Shown here piece by piece: positions 14,501 through 26,500 of a DNA stretch of 64,000 nt (position 1 is its first letter; every line of letters starts with the position of its first letter). The stretch spans positions 11,569,540 through 11,633,539 of the forward strand of contig NC_051433.1 of NCBI RefSeq assembly GCF_001649575.2, read 5' to 3'. The stretch comes from Kryptolebias marmoratus (lineage: Eukaryota > Chordata > Actinopteri > Cyprinodontiformes > Rivulidae). The notes below the pieces were generated by a model. It was not told the origin of the DNA, searched no databases, and worked only from the letters and a program-made list of their open reading frames with translations. The position numbers and the translations under genes were made by a program.

Positions 14501-14949
14501 AACAAAAGGATCCCTGGTCATTCCAGCATTTAAATCTAATCTCCTGAGTGAGGCTGGAACACACAATTAGATTATTACTATTTTATTGCTTTTGTGGTGG
14601 TGGTGTGTGTGTTGGGGGATATTTTGCTGCCTTTTGGCAAAGTCTCTTTTCCATTATGCAGGTTCAGCTTTCATTAAAAAAAATCCCATCCTCTTGTTAC
14701 CAACCCCCCACTACAATCAGCAGAAATACCAGCACGTCTGTGTTTGTGTCTGTTGGAGCAGACAGGATGAAAAACATTAGTGAAAAATTAGACTGAATTA
14801 GACCGGTATTTGAGTCCAAGCCAAATTTATAATGTGGTCAAAAAGACAGATTTATGTATGCCTCTCATTTTTGCATATTAGTGTAATTTTCTTTGAATAT
14901 ACGGGTGCTATTTAAAGTGACCACCATGTACCAAGATGAAGCTGAGGAG
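8570..14949. other. Gene-poor stretch with one GC-richer patch
   Basis: Mostly AT-rich sequence with no recognised gene. About 11430-12210 is richer in GC and open on both strands (see findings). 12280-12790 has repeated AGTCGGAA/AGTCAGAA motifs, including the palindrome CCGACTTACAAGTCGG, suggesting a decayed repeat. Confidence 0.45.
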
Positions 14950-14950
14950 G

Positions 14951-15036
14951 ATCCATCCATCCATCCATCCATCCATCCATCCATCCATCCATCCATCCAT
15001 CCATCCATCTATCCATCCATCTATCCATCCATCTAT
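14951..15036. repeat. (ATCC)n microsatellite
   Basis: About 20 tandem ATCC units with a few ATCT variants; it forms the tail of the repeat beside it. Confidence 0.95.
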
Positions 15037-15197
15037 CACTCATACCTAGGGGCAATTTAAAGTTACCAATTAACTTAACGTTCATGTTTTTGGTCTGTGG
15101 GAGGAAACCGGAGTACACAGAGAAAGGCCGGGAAGCAAATCAATGATATACTTCCTGTGAGGCCACAGCTCTAACCACTGCACCACTATGTTGCTCC
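14951..15197 (-). mobile_element. Teleost interspersed repeat with (GATG)n tail, internally truncated
   Basis: Read on the minus strand it starts with GTGGTGCAGTGGTTAGAGCT and GGCCTCACAGGAAG, continues with CTCCGGTTTCCTCCCACAG, AAAACATGAACG and AATTGCCCCTAGGT, and ends in (GATG)n. This order is that of a very common fish repeat. Compared with the usual form, sequence is missing between the head and the CTCCGG segment. The tail itself is the (ATCC)n run at 14951-15036. Confidence 0.7.
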
Positions 15198-16433
15198 AAG
15201 AATTATTAAAAAAAAATGTTATTGTATTTTGCAAAACAATAAAAAATGAAGGCCTAGCAACCTTTAAAGGCCTACCACCTTTTATGTCAGAGTTATAGAA
15301 TAGAATCCTCTTGTGTTGAGAAATGCTGTTACTGCTGTGTTTTCTGAGTTCAGGACTTTGGCGTCAAGTCTGAAGTTTTTAGTGCCTAAAATGTTCCTAA
15401 AGCCCAGTTTTGCTAAACAGTAACTTTATAAACTCTCCCAATAAAAGCCACACTCTGAAGTGCGTCCCAAAATCCTGTTAGCATTTTCAAAACAATGTTA
15501 AAGATTAGCAATCAATAACAGACGGACGTTTTCATCTCACACTTGAAAGGACAAGCCAGATGTTGAGACTGCTCAGACAAGCATGGTTTTCCTTTGAGCC
15601 TGTCTCTTTGTTTGCATGGGGTGACCACAAACACATGCAACTTCTTAAGGCAGTCACTCTGCGATGAAATATGGTTTTGATCATTTGTCAATATGAGCAA
15701 AGAAAAGATTTGAATAATCCGCAGGATCATTCTTGATTTAACCATAAATAATCCATATAATCTTTTATACTGTGTGGATTTCATTTGTGAAGTTCTTTAA
15801 GAAGAAAAAAAAAAAATAAGGGAAAAACTGGACAGCATGATGAACAGCCTGTCAGTCGGGGTGGGTATAAATATTGATGTTAAACATTTCCAAACTACGT
15901 GCAGCTTTTAGTGTTTCCCTTTTTAGAAAACAGATTATTGTACGACCACCAAAGTTGACGGAATCGCATCTTCTTATTTCTCTTAAACTCTGTGTTCTGA
16001 CAGCATGCCTCAACATCTGAGGTTCTCACTGACTGTATCTTCCATTTCTGTTTCCAGAGTCCTGCTCCAGCCCAACTGTCAACTGCTAAAAGACATCAAG
16101 CTGGGATAATTGGACCCCCTATCCACCTATTTTTTTTCTCTGCCATCTACGATGCTCTTTAGTGCTCTCCTTTGAGATAGAAACATGAAAGTTCTCCATG
16201 CCCTGGGTTTTTTCTTTGGCCTCTCTCTAATTGGGCATTAATTTTCATTCCACAGACCATTAGGACAGGGTAATGACATCTGTCACTGGGAGCTGGGAAT
16301 AATTGTTTAGGGACAGAACTGAAAAAAGATAAATGGACATTAGTGCACAAAAAAAGAAAAAGGATAGAAATTCCTTGTCCACAGTCTTCTTGACTGCTGT
16401 TTGAAAGGAGAAAAAAAGACTATATTATACAGG
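15198..16433. other. No gene seen
   Basis: AT-rich intergenic sequence; nothing recognised. Confidence 0.45.
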
Positions 16434-16435
16434 TA

Positions 16436-17516
16436 CAGTTGAAACCAGATGTTTACATACTTTGTATAAAAAAAAACAACCATTTTCTCTTCACTGTCTG
16501 ACATTAAATCAGACTACAGCCTCCCTTTTTTAAGTAGAATTCCCACAATTAACTAACCTAACTTGTGAACCAATCTTTCGAAAGATTTGGAAGCTTTTGA
16601 TAGGTTAGTTGACAACATTTGAGTTAATCAGAGGCACACCTCAAACACACTGCTTCTTTGTGTGACATCGTGGGGAAAAATCTAAAGAAATCAGTCAAGA
16701 TATCAGGAAGAGAACTGTCTACAAACCTGGTTCATCCTTAGGTAGAATTTTCTATTCAAACAATTACATGTAAATATAAACACCATAGGAATACTGCCCA
16801 GGAAGGAGACGGGTCCTGTGTTCCTGAGATTAACATGTTTAGGTGTGAAATATGCAAATCAACCTCAAAACAAAATCAAAAGACCTTGTGAATATGTTGG
16901 CTGAAGCTGGTCAGTGTCATTATCCAAAGTGAAATGAGTCCTGTACCAACGTGGGCTGAAAGGCAACTCAGAGGGGAAGAAGTCATTACTCCGAATATAT
17001 CCTGTGTTCTGATATTAAACTATTTGGCCATATTGATAGTCATTACATTTGGAGGAAAAAGGGGTAAGCTTGCAAGCCTGAGGACACCATCCCAACTGTG
17101 AGGTACGAAGGTGGCAGCATCATATTGTGGAGATGTTTTGCTGCAGGAGGGACTGATGCACTTCATGACATCGGTGGCATCATAAACAAACAGCATCATG
17201 TGGAAATGTTAAAGCAACATCTCAAGACAGCAGCCAGGAAATTAAAGCTTGGGCACAAATGGGTCTTTCAAACGGACAGTGACGCTCAGCATCCTGTCAA
17301 ATTAGTAACAAAGTGGCTTAAGGACAACAAAGTCAGTGTTTTGGAGTGGCCTTCACAAAAACCCTGACAAACCTGACTTAGTATTCAGGCATTTAGCAAA
17401 TAAACATCATTTGGGGAATCCCAACTGACCTAAAACAGAAAAGGTTTAGTCTGATTTAATGTCAGACAATAAGGGGGAAAAAAATGGTTGTCTATGGAAA
17501 CATCTGGTTTCAACTG
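16436..17516 (+). mobile_element. Tc1/mariner transposon, full-length but inactive
   Basis: Both ends carry the inverted repeat CAGTTGAAACCAGATGTTT, flanked by TA (16434-16435, 17517-17518). An inner motif GTCTGACATTAAATCAGACTA repeats near 16496-16518 and 17448-17466 in opposite orientation, giving the IR/DR layout of Sleeping Beauty-like elements. Transposase remnants read on the plus strand between the ends. At 1081 bp it is shorter than intact copies (about 1.6 kb), so it has lost internal sequence. Confidence 0.93.
16640..17400 (+). pseudogene. Decayed Tc1 transposase
   Basis: The clearest piece (17098-17367) encodes GGSIILWRCFAAGGTDALHD, HHVEMLKQHLKTAARKLKLG, HKWVFQTDSDAQHPVKLVTK and NKVSVLEWPSQKP, the DDE catalytic half of Tc1 transposases. 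Upstream, DNA matching the helix-turn-helix half (GTAAATATAAACACCATAGG; CAGGAAGGAGACGGGT) is broken by frameshifts and stops. Not functional. Confidence 0.88.
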
Positions 17517-17518
17517 TA

Positions 17519-19674
17519 TATTGCACAACCCCATTCGGCCTTTGGAGAAATTATTTAAAAATCTGACTGGAGTGAGAACAAATGATTTTTTAAAAATAAT
17601 TCAGTATGTATTTGGGGACTTTGTACCTTCTGCCAGAAGGCAAAAGCTCATACTCTGGATGAAGGATACATCTGATAAAGCTTTTTGTGCTTGTCTGCGT
17701 TTAGACTGCTCATAAATGTCCTGGAAAAATTAGATGTAACTCCTCATGCTGGCAAGGATTTGGGGATATTACTGAAAATCTTAGTAGAAATAACTATTCG
17801 TATGTATTATCAAACAATTTTTAACTTACAGCAGGTCAGAAACAGTGCCACTAAAGTCCGTTTAATCCAAAATGCACAAATTTTCCACTTACAGGTATAC
17901 TCAAATACACACACAGGTCCTGCACCAGAATGTCTTTTTTGTTTGATTTATGCGCCGTGACATAGCAACCTACAACAACAAGGAAATATGTTGTCATTTT
18001 AACCTGTCAGCGGGACTAAAACAGACGGAAAATTCCCTGCAAATATGGAAGTAATTTTAGTCTTTTTAAATGTCTTTTTGATATGATCTATGTTTTATAT
18101 CAGCAGAAATCCAAGCAGTCCTTGTTCCGAGGACACGCGGACTAACAGCAACCACAAAAATGCACAACGGGCTGTTTTGATTTCCCTTCAGAAAACTGCG
18201 TTCAGTTTTTAGGTGGTCATTTAAGCAGAAGGGACATAAATATACTGTTTTATTCTTGGCTGTAAAACTGTTTCTTATTTGATGTAAGATGAATGTGTAA
18301 CAAGTAACTGAGCAAAGATGTCACAGTATTTACAAGGACTTTTTGAAGGAGTTTGCTAACATTATAAAGATGAACTGTAGGGTTCAGATAAGGTTCCTGA
18401 TCCAGTGTTTCAGAAACAGATTCAGAGTGCATTCACTGCACACCTTACAGATTTTTTACATTTGGCTTTTATTTTTAATTACCAGTGACTTAAACCAGCA
18501 AACTAAGCAAAACAGCCCACCTAATTCAATAAAAAGATAACTTGATCATGATTATTTGATTGACAAGAAGACTATGAAGTCTACAGAAATATACACACTG
18601 GTGGGCTTTTTACAGACTGGATCAATAAAAGAACCAAAGCTCAGTTTATTGTTAATGACAGCATCATGATATTAATACTTGTCCCCCATCTTGACAGCCT
18701 GGTTATTAATGACCACCGGAGGCAACACTGAAGGATATATATATATATTTTTTTTTTTTTTCTAAAATCCATTGTCATGTCATTTGTCTTTAACACCCTA
18801 ATACTGAGGTAAAATGACCTCCATCAGCCAAGGTCATGCAGGACTGGGCCATGATTAGGTTTTTGCTTAAAACAAACGGTTTCTGAGCCATCTGCAAACT
18901 TTTTCCAGCATGTTGGATTTTGACAGCAGTTTATCATTTAAGGCTTTTTTTTTTTTTAAAGTGGAGATGACAGCCCTGGGAAGAACCAATTAACAAAAGT
19001 CTCACTGACTCTTACACAGAGAGACCTTGCAGTCACAAAAATGCTTTATTTCCCCTTTTTATTTTTATTAATGCAGGATTGAGGTTTTACTTGGTGGCCC
19101 CTTTTGCTTAAATGTGGTTAGATGCAGTTAAAATAAAAAAAGAAGTATATAGACAGCAAATGTTTGCACCTTCAAGGTAAATTAAAGTCTTGGTCACATT
19201 TAGAAGAAAGCTACTCATGTCGTTCACCTTCCCTGCCAACTCTGCGAGCAAACTGGAGCAGATACAGAGATGCTTGATCATCTTTCAGCAGCACTGTCTT
19301 GTTTGTTTCCAAGTTCAACATCGTTAAGTCCCCTTACCGCCTCACAAAAAGAAAACATCTGGAAACTGATAATCACTGCGGTTTTGTTCCAAAGCCACAA
19401 AACAAGATTTACGCAGAACTATAAAGTTGTTTTTTTTTCTTCCTTGTTTCCTTATCTAATCAGATTGTTTTATGCTGTCATTCACTCAAAAATAATTCTC
19501 ACCTTTACCAGTTTACCTTTTGACGGATGTTGGAGGAATGACACAATACAAAATTATTTCCCCTCCACAGAATCTTCTGTGTTCTTGTTGCTCTCGGATG
19601 AGCGATGGCAGCACATCCTTCAGTCCCCTACGCTCTTTAAACCGCAGCTATCCTAATGTGTGTGGGACGATTCC
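17519..19674. other. No gene seen; past the rbm6 end
   Basis: AT-rich sequence with short AT and T runs (about 18738-18762). No gene recognised. Confidence 0.45.
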
Positions 19675-20421
19675 TTTATTTTATTCCTTTGAATGCCAAA
19701 AAGGAGTATTTATATTCCAAAACGTGAAGTGCACGACAGAGAATATCAAATCATCTAAAATCTCAAACTGAATGTCAGAAAACAAATGACCTGATTTATG
19801 AAAACACAACTGATGTTCAGGGGGAATAAAAAAAAAAACTAAAAGCATTTCCTTTACATGTTTAAGAGAACTATTACTGTGGTTTTGGATCACGTAACTG
19901 ATTTCCTTGATCTATAATCAGAAAAGATGGTGTCATACTGCCATCTAGTGTTTAGTTGATTGCAATGCAAACATTAAAGACGAACACAAATTAGTCTTTT
20001 TCCTTTTTTACTTTAGACAAGCAGAAATTTTGGCAATTTCAAGCCACGAAAATTAAAATATTAACATCTTTCAGTTTAAAAGAAAATGTATCCGAGTCCA
20101 GTCTTGCAATATTAACAATTTAAAAAAAAGGGTGGGTGGGGAGGATGGACATTTCACAACTGTACAGGCCACAGAAATCAAAAGAATGAAATAATTCATA
20201 CAAAATACCTTGAGGACTTTTTCCTGTTAACCGTTTAGATTCACTGGAGACTTAATGTGTTCATTACATCATATCTCATCTGTTTTCCACGGTGTAAACT
20301 GTGAGTAACAATGTCAGAGGCAGAGAAATGGTAAAAAAAAAAAACACATTTCTAATGCAAAAGGCGGGTGAGGATGTCATAAACGATTCACATATCAAAG
20401 AGAAGATTTGTCCAGATGAGA
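19675..20421 (-). other. rbm6: Probable rbm6 3'UTR with overlapping AATAAA signals
   Basis: Two overlapping AATAAA hexamers on the minus strand (19675-19680 and 19680-19685) lie about 740 nt past the stop. No earlier canonical signal was noticed. The exact end is unknown. Confidence 0.4.
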
Positions 20422-20514
20422 TTACTCAAGTTCCTTATACCGTGCGAACATGGCTTTGCGCACTGCTTCTTTGTAGGTCTTGTGGTCCCAGGCAACATGC
20501 TCTTTTTTCTTCTG
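20422..20514 (-). CDS. rbm6: rbm6 exon 23 (C-terminus and stop)
   Basis: 93 nt including TAA at 20424-20422. Encodes [30 protein letters not shown]; the family-typical end (human [19 protein letters not shown]). Acceptor CTACAG preceded by a long pyrimidine tract. Confidence 0.95.
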   Translation of the reverse strand, partial: QKKKEHVAWDHKTYKEAVRKAMFARYKELE

Positions 20515-23500
20515 CTGTAGAAAAAAAAAAGGGTTAAAGAACATCTACATGATTACAGGACTCTATATGAGATAAATCAACTATCAGGCTCACTTGAACA
20601 GGTTCAGACCCCAGTCCAGGCCTCTCACTGACTTTGTTGTCCCTGAATACAGAAAACAGGCAAATAATAAATGAAACATTCTTTTAAAACATATCTTGAA
20701 TTTTTCTTTGCTTTATATTTTATTCACACTCCATACGTTTACCTGGAGCTTCCAGCCCAGTTGTTTTGATGATGTGACTGCTGGTGATGGTGTTTTCTTC
20801 TTTTCTGTTCTGGTGATCTGGAAGCTCCTTTAGAGTTAAGCTGTTGAAGAAGAAGAATACCTTTAATGTATACTATAGTACACAACATCAACAATATCAG
20901 CTACAGGTTGTGGTTAAAATCTTTTTAGATGCATCCTGATGCAAACATGGACAATCTGTTTCGCTGATGTCAATATCATAATGCTGAGGAAGGCAGAAGG
21001 CAGAACATGCTGGAGGCGCAGCGCTCAGATAGTTTATGGCGTGTTCACAACAGACACATGAGATGGCTGAGCCAGATAAACATCAGACGTCCTCTGCAAT
21101 GAAAGCATTTGGAAGCAGTTCAATTTCTAGGAAGCTGAAGAGGAAAAAGACCTGGATAAGAGCCACACTATATACAAGTTGTGTAAAAATAAACTAAAAA
21201 TATTTTGGAAACAAGAAACCATTTTCCGTTTCCACCCAAAGGAGGAAGAATAAGAGCCGGTGGCTGCCACCGCTAACATGAAGACCACTGAGTGAGTGAT
21301 TTTAAAGTTTCCACCCAACTTCCATCGCAACTTTTATTGCAGAGGATTTGCGTCTGTATTTATTTGTTGAGAACCAGAGCTTTTGTGTTATGTTGCAAAC
21401 TCAGGAGCAGCTGTTTGTTGTTGTAAGCTGTTCAGAATGAGCTGAAGTCCACAAGCGTTTTCGCATGAGAGCTGCTAGTAAAGAATTTGTTTATTTTATT
21501 CATTTGTTTATAGATTTGTTTTTCTTTATTTTTTGTCTGAGGCACTTTATACTGAGAGGTCTTGATTTTTTTCCCCCTTTGTTTATGTTATTTAAAATGA
21601 GCTAAAGTTCACAAGTTTTTTTGTATGAAAGCTGTGATTTCAGTTCAGCAAACAGTTTTCAGAACTTACATTACTTTGATTTATTAATAAAAGACACTGA
21701 AAGTAAAATCATGTTGGCTCATTACAAATAATTTGATTTAAAGGTGTCAAGTAGTCACCTGGGGGAAGTGAGCAGGAGAGAAAGATGCATCAATATTTGT
21801 TTTATATTCGTGTCCCAGCCCTCTGAATCATAATCAAATGGTGTGATTCCTAGAGAGTCCCACACTTTGTATCATCTGATAACATTATAGGTTCCTCAGC
21901 AGAACTTCGACACTTACTTCTTTTTCCTGGTTCTCAAGTGCTTCTAGTTCCTTCTTTGACCTCTTGATCTTGAGGTGGATCTCCATATTTTGCTGTTTAG
22001 ACAATAAAACAAGTATTAGAGGAAATATTTAACTTTACCTACTATTTATACACAAGTTAAAGGGTCGTACTTTATGCAGATCTGAGAGCTGCTGGTGGCG
22101 GATCAGAGCATCTTTGTTGGGGAACTGTCTCCTGCACAGCAGACAGGCCATCTTCTTCCAGTCTGTCAGTTTGTCCTCCTTCTCCTCCGGCTGCCTCTTC
22201 TGACTGTTTTTAGCTGCCTCCTCCTTATCTTCTTCCACCTCTTCATCACTTCCAGCTCCATAGTCTGATGCCAGCAGACCCAAAGAGCCCATCGAACTCT
22301 GAGAGAGACAACAGACAGATTTTAGATAAGTGGCAATAAGATTAAATCTATCCAAACACTTGGAAATAGGGATGATTCTTACTTTTGATTTTTCTTCTTT
22401 TATGACAGGAGTGAGGGGTTTCTTAAAAAGACCATCACCACCTGAGATCTATAACAACAAAGGGATGAAAAGAGTTAAACCTATTACTGGTATGAGAGGG
22501 ATTACAGATGCTTATTAAGGCGAGCCCCTGACCTTCCTCTCAAATATAGCAAAAGCAGCATCAGCCGACTTTGATGGCCTTCTCTCAATGTCCATTTCTG
22601 TCTTCAGGATTGGAGATGGAGCACGCACGCTTTCCTTCTGGCGATTCTGAATCTTTGCCCAGCGCTCCATATCTTTCATTATCTGCAAACAGCAACAAGA
22701 CAAACCTAACTGTTGGGGATCTATACATTTTATTTTGCACATCACTGTCCAGCTGAATGAGTTTAGAAGTGTTACCTTGACAGCAGCTAGACTTTTCGGT
22801 CTGTCGTCTTTGCCGTCCTTCTCTTTGTCCTTTTTAGGAGACTCGTCCTCGTCCTTGCTGTCAAGAGCCACTGTGGCAGCTGGGACGGACTCTGCAGAGC
22901 CGCAGCCTGAAACGGCAGCCGGAGCAGCTGCGAAAGGCTGGGGCGGCTTCGACGGCCTCTTCATTTCCAGAGGAGCATCCGCAGCTGGGTTGGACAGAAT
23001 GGCCTGGTCTTCTGGAGTCATCGTCGTCTGGTGGGTTTCTGGAGAGTTCCCTCCTGGAACTGGGATGAAGGCTTTCGACGTGGCGTCCCAGTACAAGTAC
23101 TCCTGGGTTTGCGAATTGTAAAAATACTAAACAGGAAAAGAAGTGGTAAGAATAAGAAGAGAGGTAACAAAAATTTAGAAATGAACCAACTCAAGCATAC
23201 TACTAAAAAGTTTACAAAGATGACTTTTTTAAAAACTATTTTGGATTCAACAATTCATCATTGTTCACCTAATTAGGCTTTTAGGTATGACTTAGTCTTC
23301 AAACAAGGCAAACTCAGTGAGAAAATGAGTTTTTCAGAATGGAGTGAGTTCAGTTTATGTGCCAATACTTTAAAACAACAACCGTAATCTAAATTTACAC
23401 ATATTTAAAACACATTAATAGCTAAAATGACACTGAGAAAAAAGTAATAAGCCTAGTTACTCACTTTTATTCATGTACTTATTTAGCTATAATTTACTGC

Positions 23501-26500
23501 CTGAGTCATAGAAACAGCCCACACACACGCTACAGAAGTACATCTAATTTTAAATTAAACATACTTTAACTGATATGAAAATGTAGCACTAATGTTGTTT
23601 TATAAAACATAACCGAGCAGATTCTACTCTGTAAAAAAGCAACAAGATGTTGTATTTTATTTTTTAAGTTTGTGGCTGTTTTTGCAAAAAAACTGCAGCA
23701 GCATCATCAAGACGTTTTTTTATACATTTTAAAAGTTGCATTAAATATATAGAAGAAATAATCACTAGGTAAAGTCACTAAAAAGGTTTACAGTTTTAAA
23801 TAATTCTTACGGCCCTTTTACAGATTTATACAAATCCACAGGATTTACAGGTAGTGTGACAGACATCCACAGCTGCAAAAATAGAAAATCAAATTGTCTG
23901 CAGTAAAGTTTTACTGAAGCCAAGTAACATAACTATGTACATGTATAGAAACTGCTCCATGTTTAAGACTGTTTTGGAGCATAAAACCAGCTGCAGGGGA
24001 TATTTATTTATAGACAAAAACAGCCAAAAAATTAAAAACAACCAAAAAAAAACCCCACTGCTGACTCTTACCCTTGAGTTTGGGTCGTAGTACAGTGTTG
24101 TCTCTGGATCGTAGAAGAAACCAGACGTTGAATCATATAAGTACTTGGATGTGTCAGGAATCTCAGAACCTGAAGGAAATGTAGTTGATTAAAAAAAAAA
24201 AAAAAAAAAGGAAATATCAGCTGCAGTGATCTTTGAAAGGAGAAAAAAAAACATGCAAATACAGTGTATATGACTATGCTTGTTTAAAACCTGTAGTGAC
24301 CATTTTAAAGGTTTTGTAAACATTATTAAACTTGAGGTTTCTTCTTACCATAACCACAAGTCTGTGATCCGTCTGTGGTGGCAGCCATGTCTGACGAGTC
24401 TGTGGGAACAGGAACTTCATCTGGCTGGTATCCCGGAGCTGCAACAGGAGCTGCAGCAGGAGCTTCTCCACAGCCGATGCCCTGTGTGAGGTTAAAATGA
24501 AGTTAAATATCCTGATTTCTGTTTGGTTTATCTGTGGTTATTTTGATTTGCAGTCTACCTGGCTCAGGCTGGGGTCTGATGACACAGCAGGATGTACGGT
24601 CAATAAATCGCCTAATGGCAAAATAAATAATGGTTAAAAAAATTTAAAAAAAGGCTGCTTGATATTTAAAGCCACAATAGTTTTTTGATTTGAACTGTTA
24701 TGTCTCTGAAAGAATCTCTACATCATTAAGTGATTGTTTGGGGGTGAATGAGTTTTTGGTAGGAGTTGTGTTAAAAAATAGCAAATATTCCTCACCTTTA
24801 TTTATAACTAAATTTGGCGATATGTTACAGAAATTCTCATTAGAGATCAGAATATCTCTGCACAGCTCATTTGCCTATGATCTTAGCCACAACTTTTGCT
24901 TTATAGCTTTCCACCACTCGATCGATTTCCTCTCTCAATATAACTACTTCTGTCGACCCGTCTTCTCAGCTTTTAGTTGTTTTTTTTTTCCCCCCTCAGA
25001 AGAGGAGAGAAGAACTTTACCTTTTCTTTGTCAACCTGGCGTCTATGATTCCACTGTTCTCCCTCCGACTCAGTTTACATCCAGGGATTATTTTACCAAC
25101 TCATTATCCACCAAGACTATCTGAAGTGTACTCGTAAACATTTGTATTTGTTGGCAACAAAACCCGATTCTGCTGATTTCGCTCATTTACTACAAATTAA
25201 GCGGTAGACTTTTGGTAGTAAACGATGGATATTTAGTGTTTTGTTTTTTTTAAATCAAAGATTATACACATGTACAAAAAAATCTAATCAAACACATTGA
25301 AAACGTGTATTTTGACAGTGATTATGGCTTTAAGCTTCAACAGTGGATTAGGAGTAAAATGCCATAATACAGAATTGAATAGTCACCTGGCATTGCGACC
25401 ATCATTGCAGGAGGGGCAACAGTAGGCGGCATCAAATGTGGAACGTACTGCAGAGGTTGAGGGTATGGCTGCAGCTGTAATTAACATAACACAGAAAAAT
25501 TACCAAAGACAATCATTTTATTACTTTTTTTGTCCAATATTAATGTTTGTATTTATTAGTGCCATGCTTCTCAATCTACATTTTTCTATTTGTCGTTCCC
25601 TACTGATGCAAAAACAAAAAATGAGAGAACAAACATCCCCCTAAACCTTAAGTAATCTTTAAACTCGTCTCTTCAGGTGTCCACTTCTCTAATAACACCT
25701 ACAGTCCCTTTATTTTGCTCTTTTGTATTGAATTTCCCAGAAATGTTCTTTTAAATTTAGCATTTTCATTTTTGTTAGTGACAGATTTTTACTGGACTCT
25801 CTCATTCTCTCTCTTCAGCTTTAAATGAAATGTTTAGCTGAAAGGCTAAAAATAATGTAAAGATGACAACTTACCAGCATCACGCCTGGCTCAGACGGAT
25901 GCTCAGGGATGATAGCATTTGATTTATCATAATCCTTCTTCAAACTAAAACATAAGATAAATCTCAAGCAATTAGTTACTTTGCTTTTCTTAAGTACAGG
26001 ATGGATAAGAGAAGCTTTTAAACTTACTTGGGGTTCTTGAGTGGTCGTGCAACTTCAACTTGAACTCGGACTCCGTCGATAAAAAGAGGCTTGGGTTCAG
26101 TGAGGAGCTCAACCAGACGTGTCACTTGCTGAGAATAAAAAAAGAAAATAACATTTTGTGATGAACGCGGTACACAGCAGGTATTTCCGAACTCGGCATA
26201 AACACAAAATTCAAAAACAGCTAACTGGGTTTGCTGACATCAAAAAGTACCTCGTGGGAGTCCATGTCAACAAAGCAGAAGCACTTCGTTCCAGGTGGCT
26301 TCGCCTTCACAAGACGAACATTTCTTTCATCCAGATAGGCAAATGGATCCAAAGCTTTCAGGATTGTCTCCACAGTGGTGATGCGCCTTAAATTCTTTAT
26401 TATCATGGCTGTAAAAGGGCATGGGGAAAATGATGAGAGTGTGGCTCTGTAGCATTTTATACTTGAAGACAGATAGAACAAGGAGCTAATGTACTTTTGC

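Noticed and set aside
14951..15036. CRISPR-like regular repeat
   Set aside because: Tetranucleotide microsatellite without spacers, in eukaryotic DNA.
14912..15118. Protein with (WMDG)n repeats
   Set aside because: Translation of the (ATCC)n microsatellite.
22735..23121. 128-codon plus-strand frame
   Set aside because: Antisense shadow of rbm6 exon 16.
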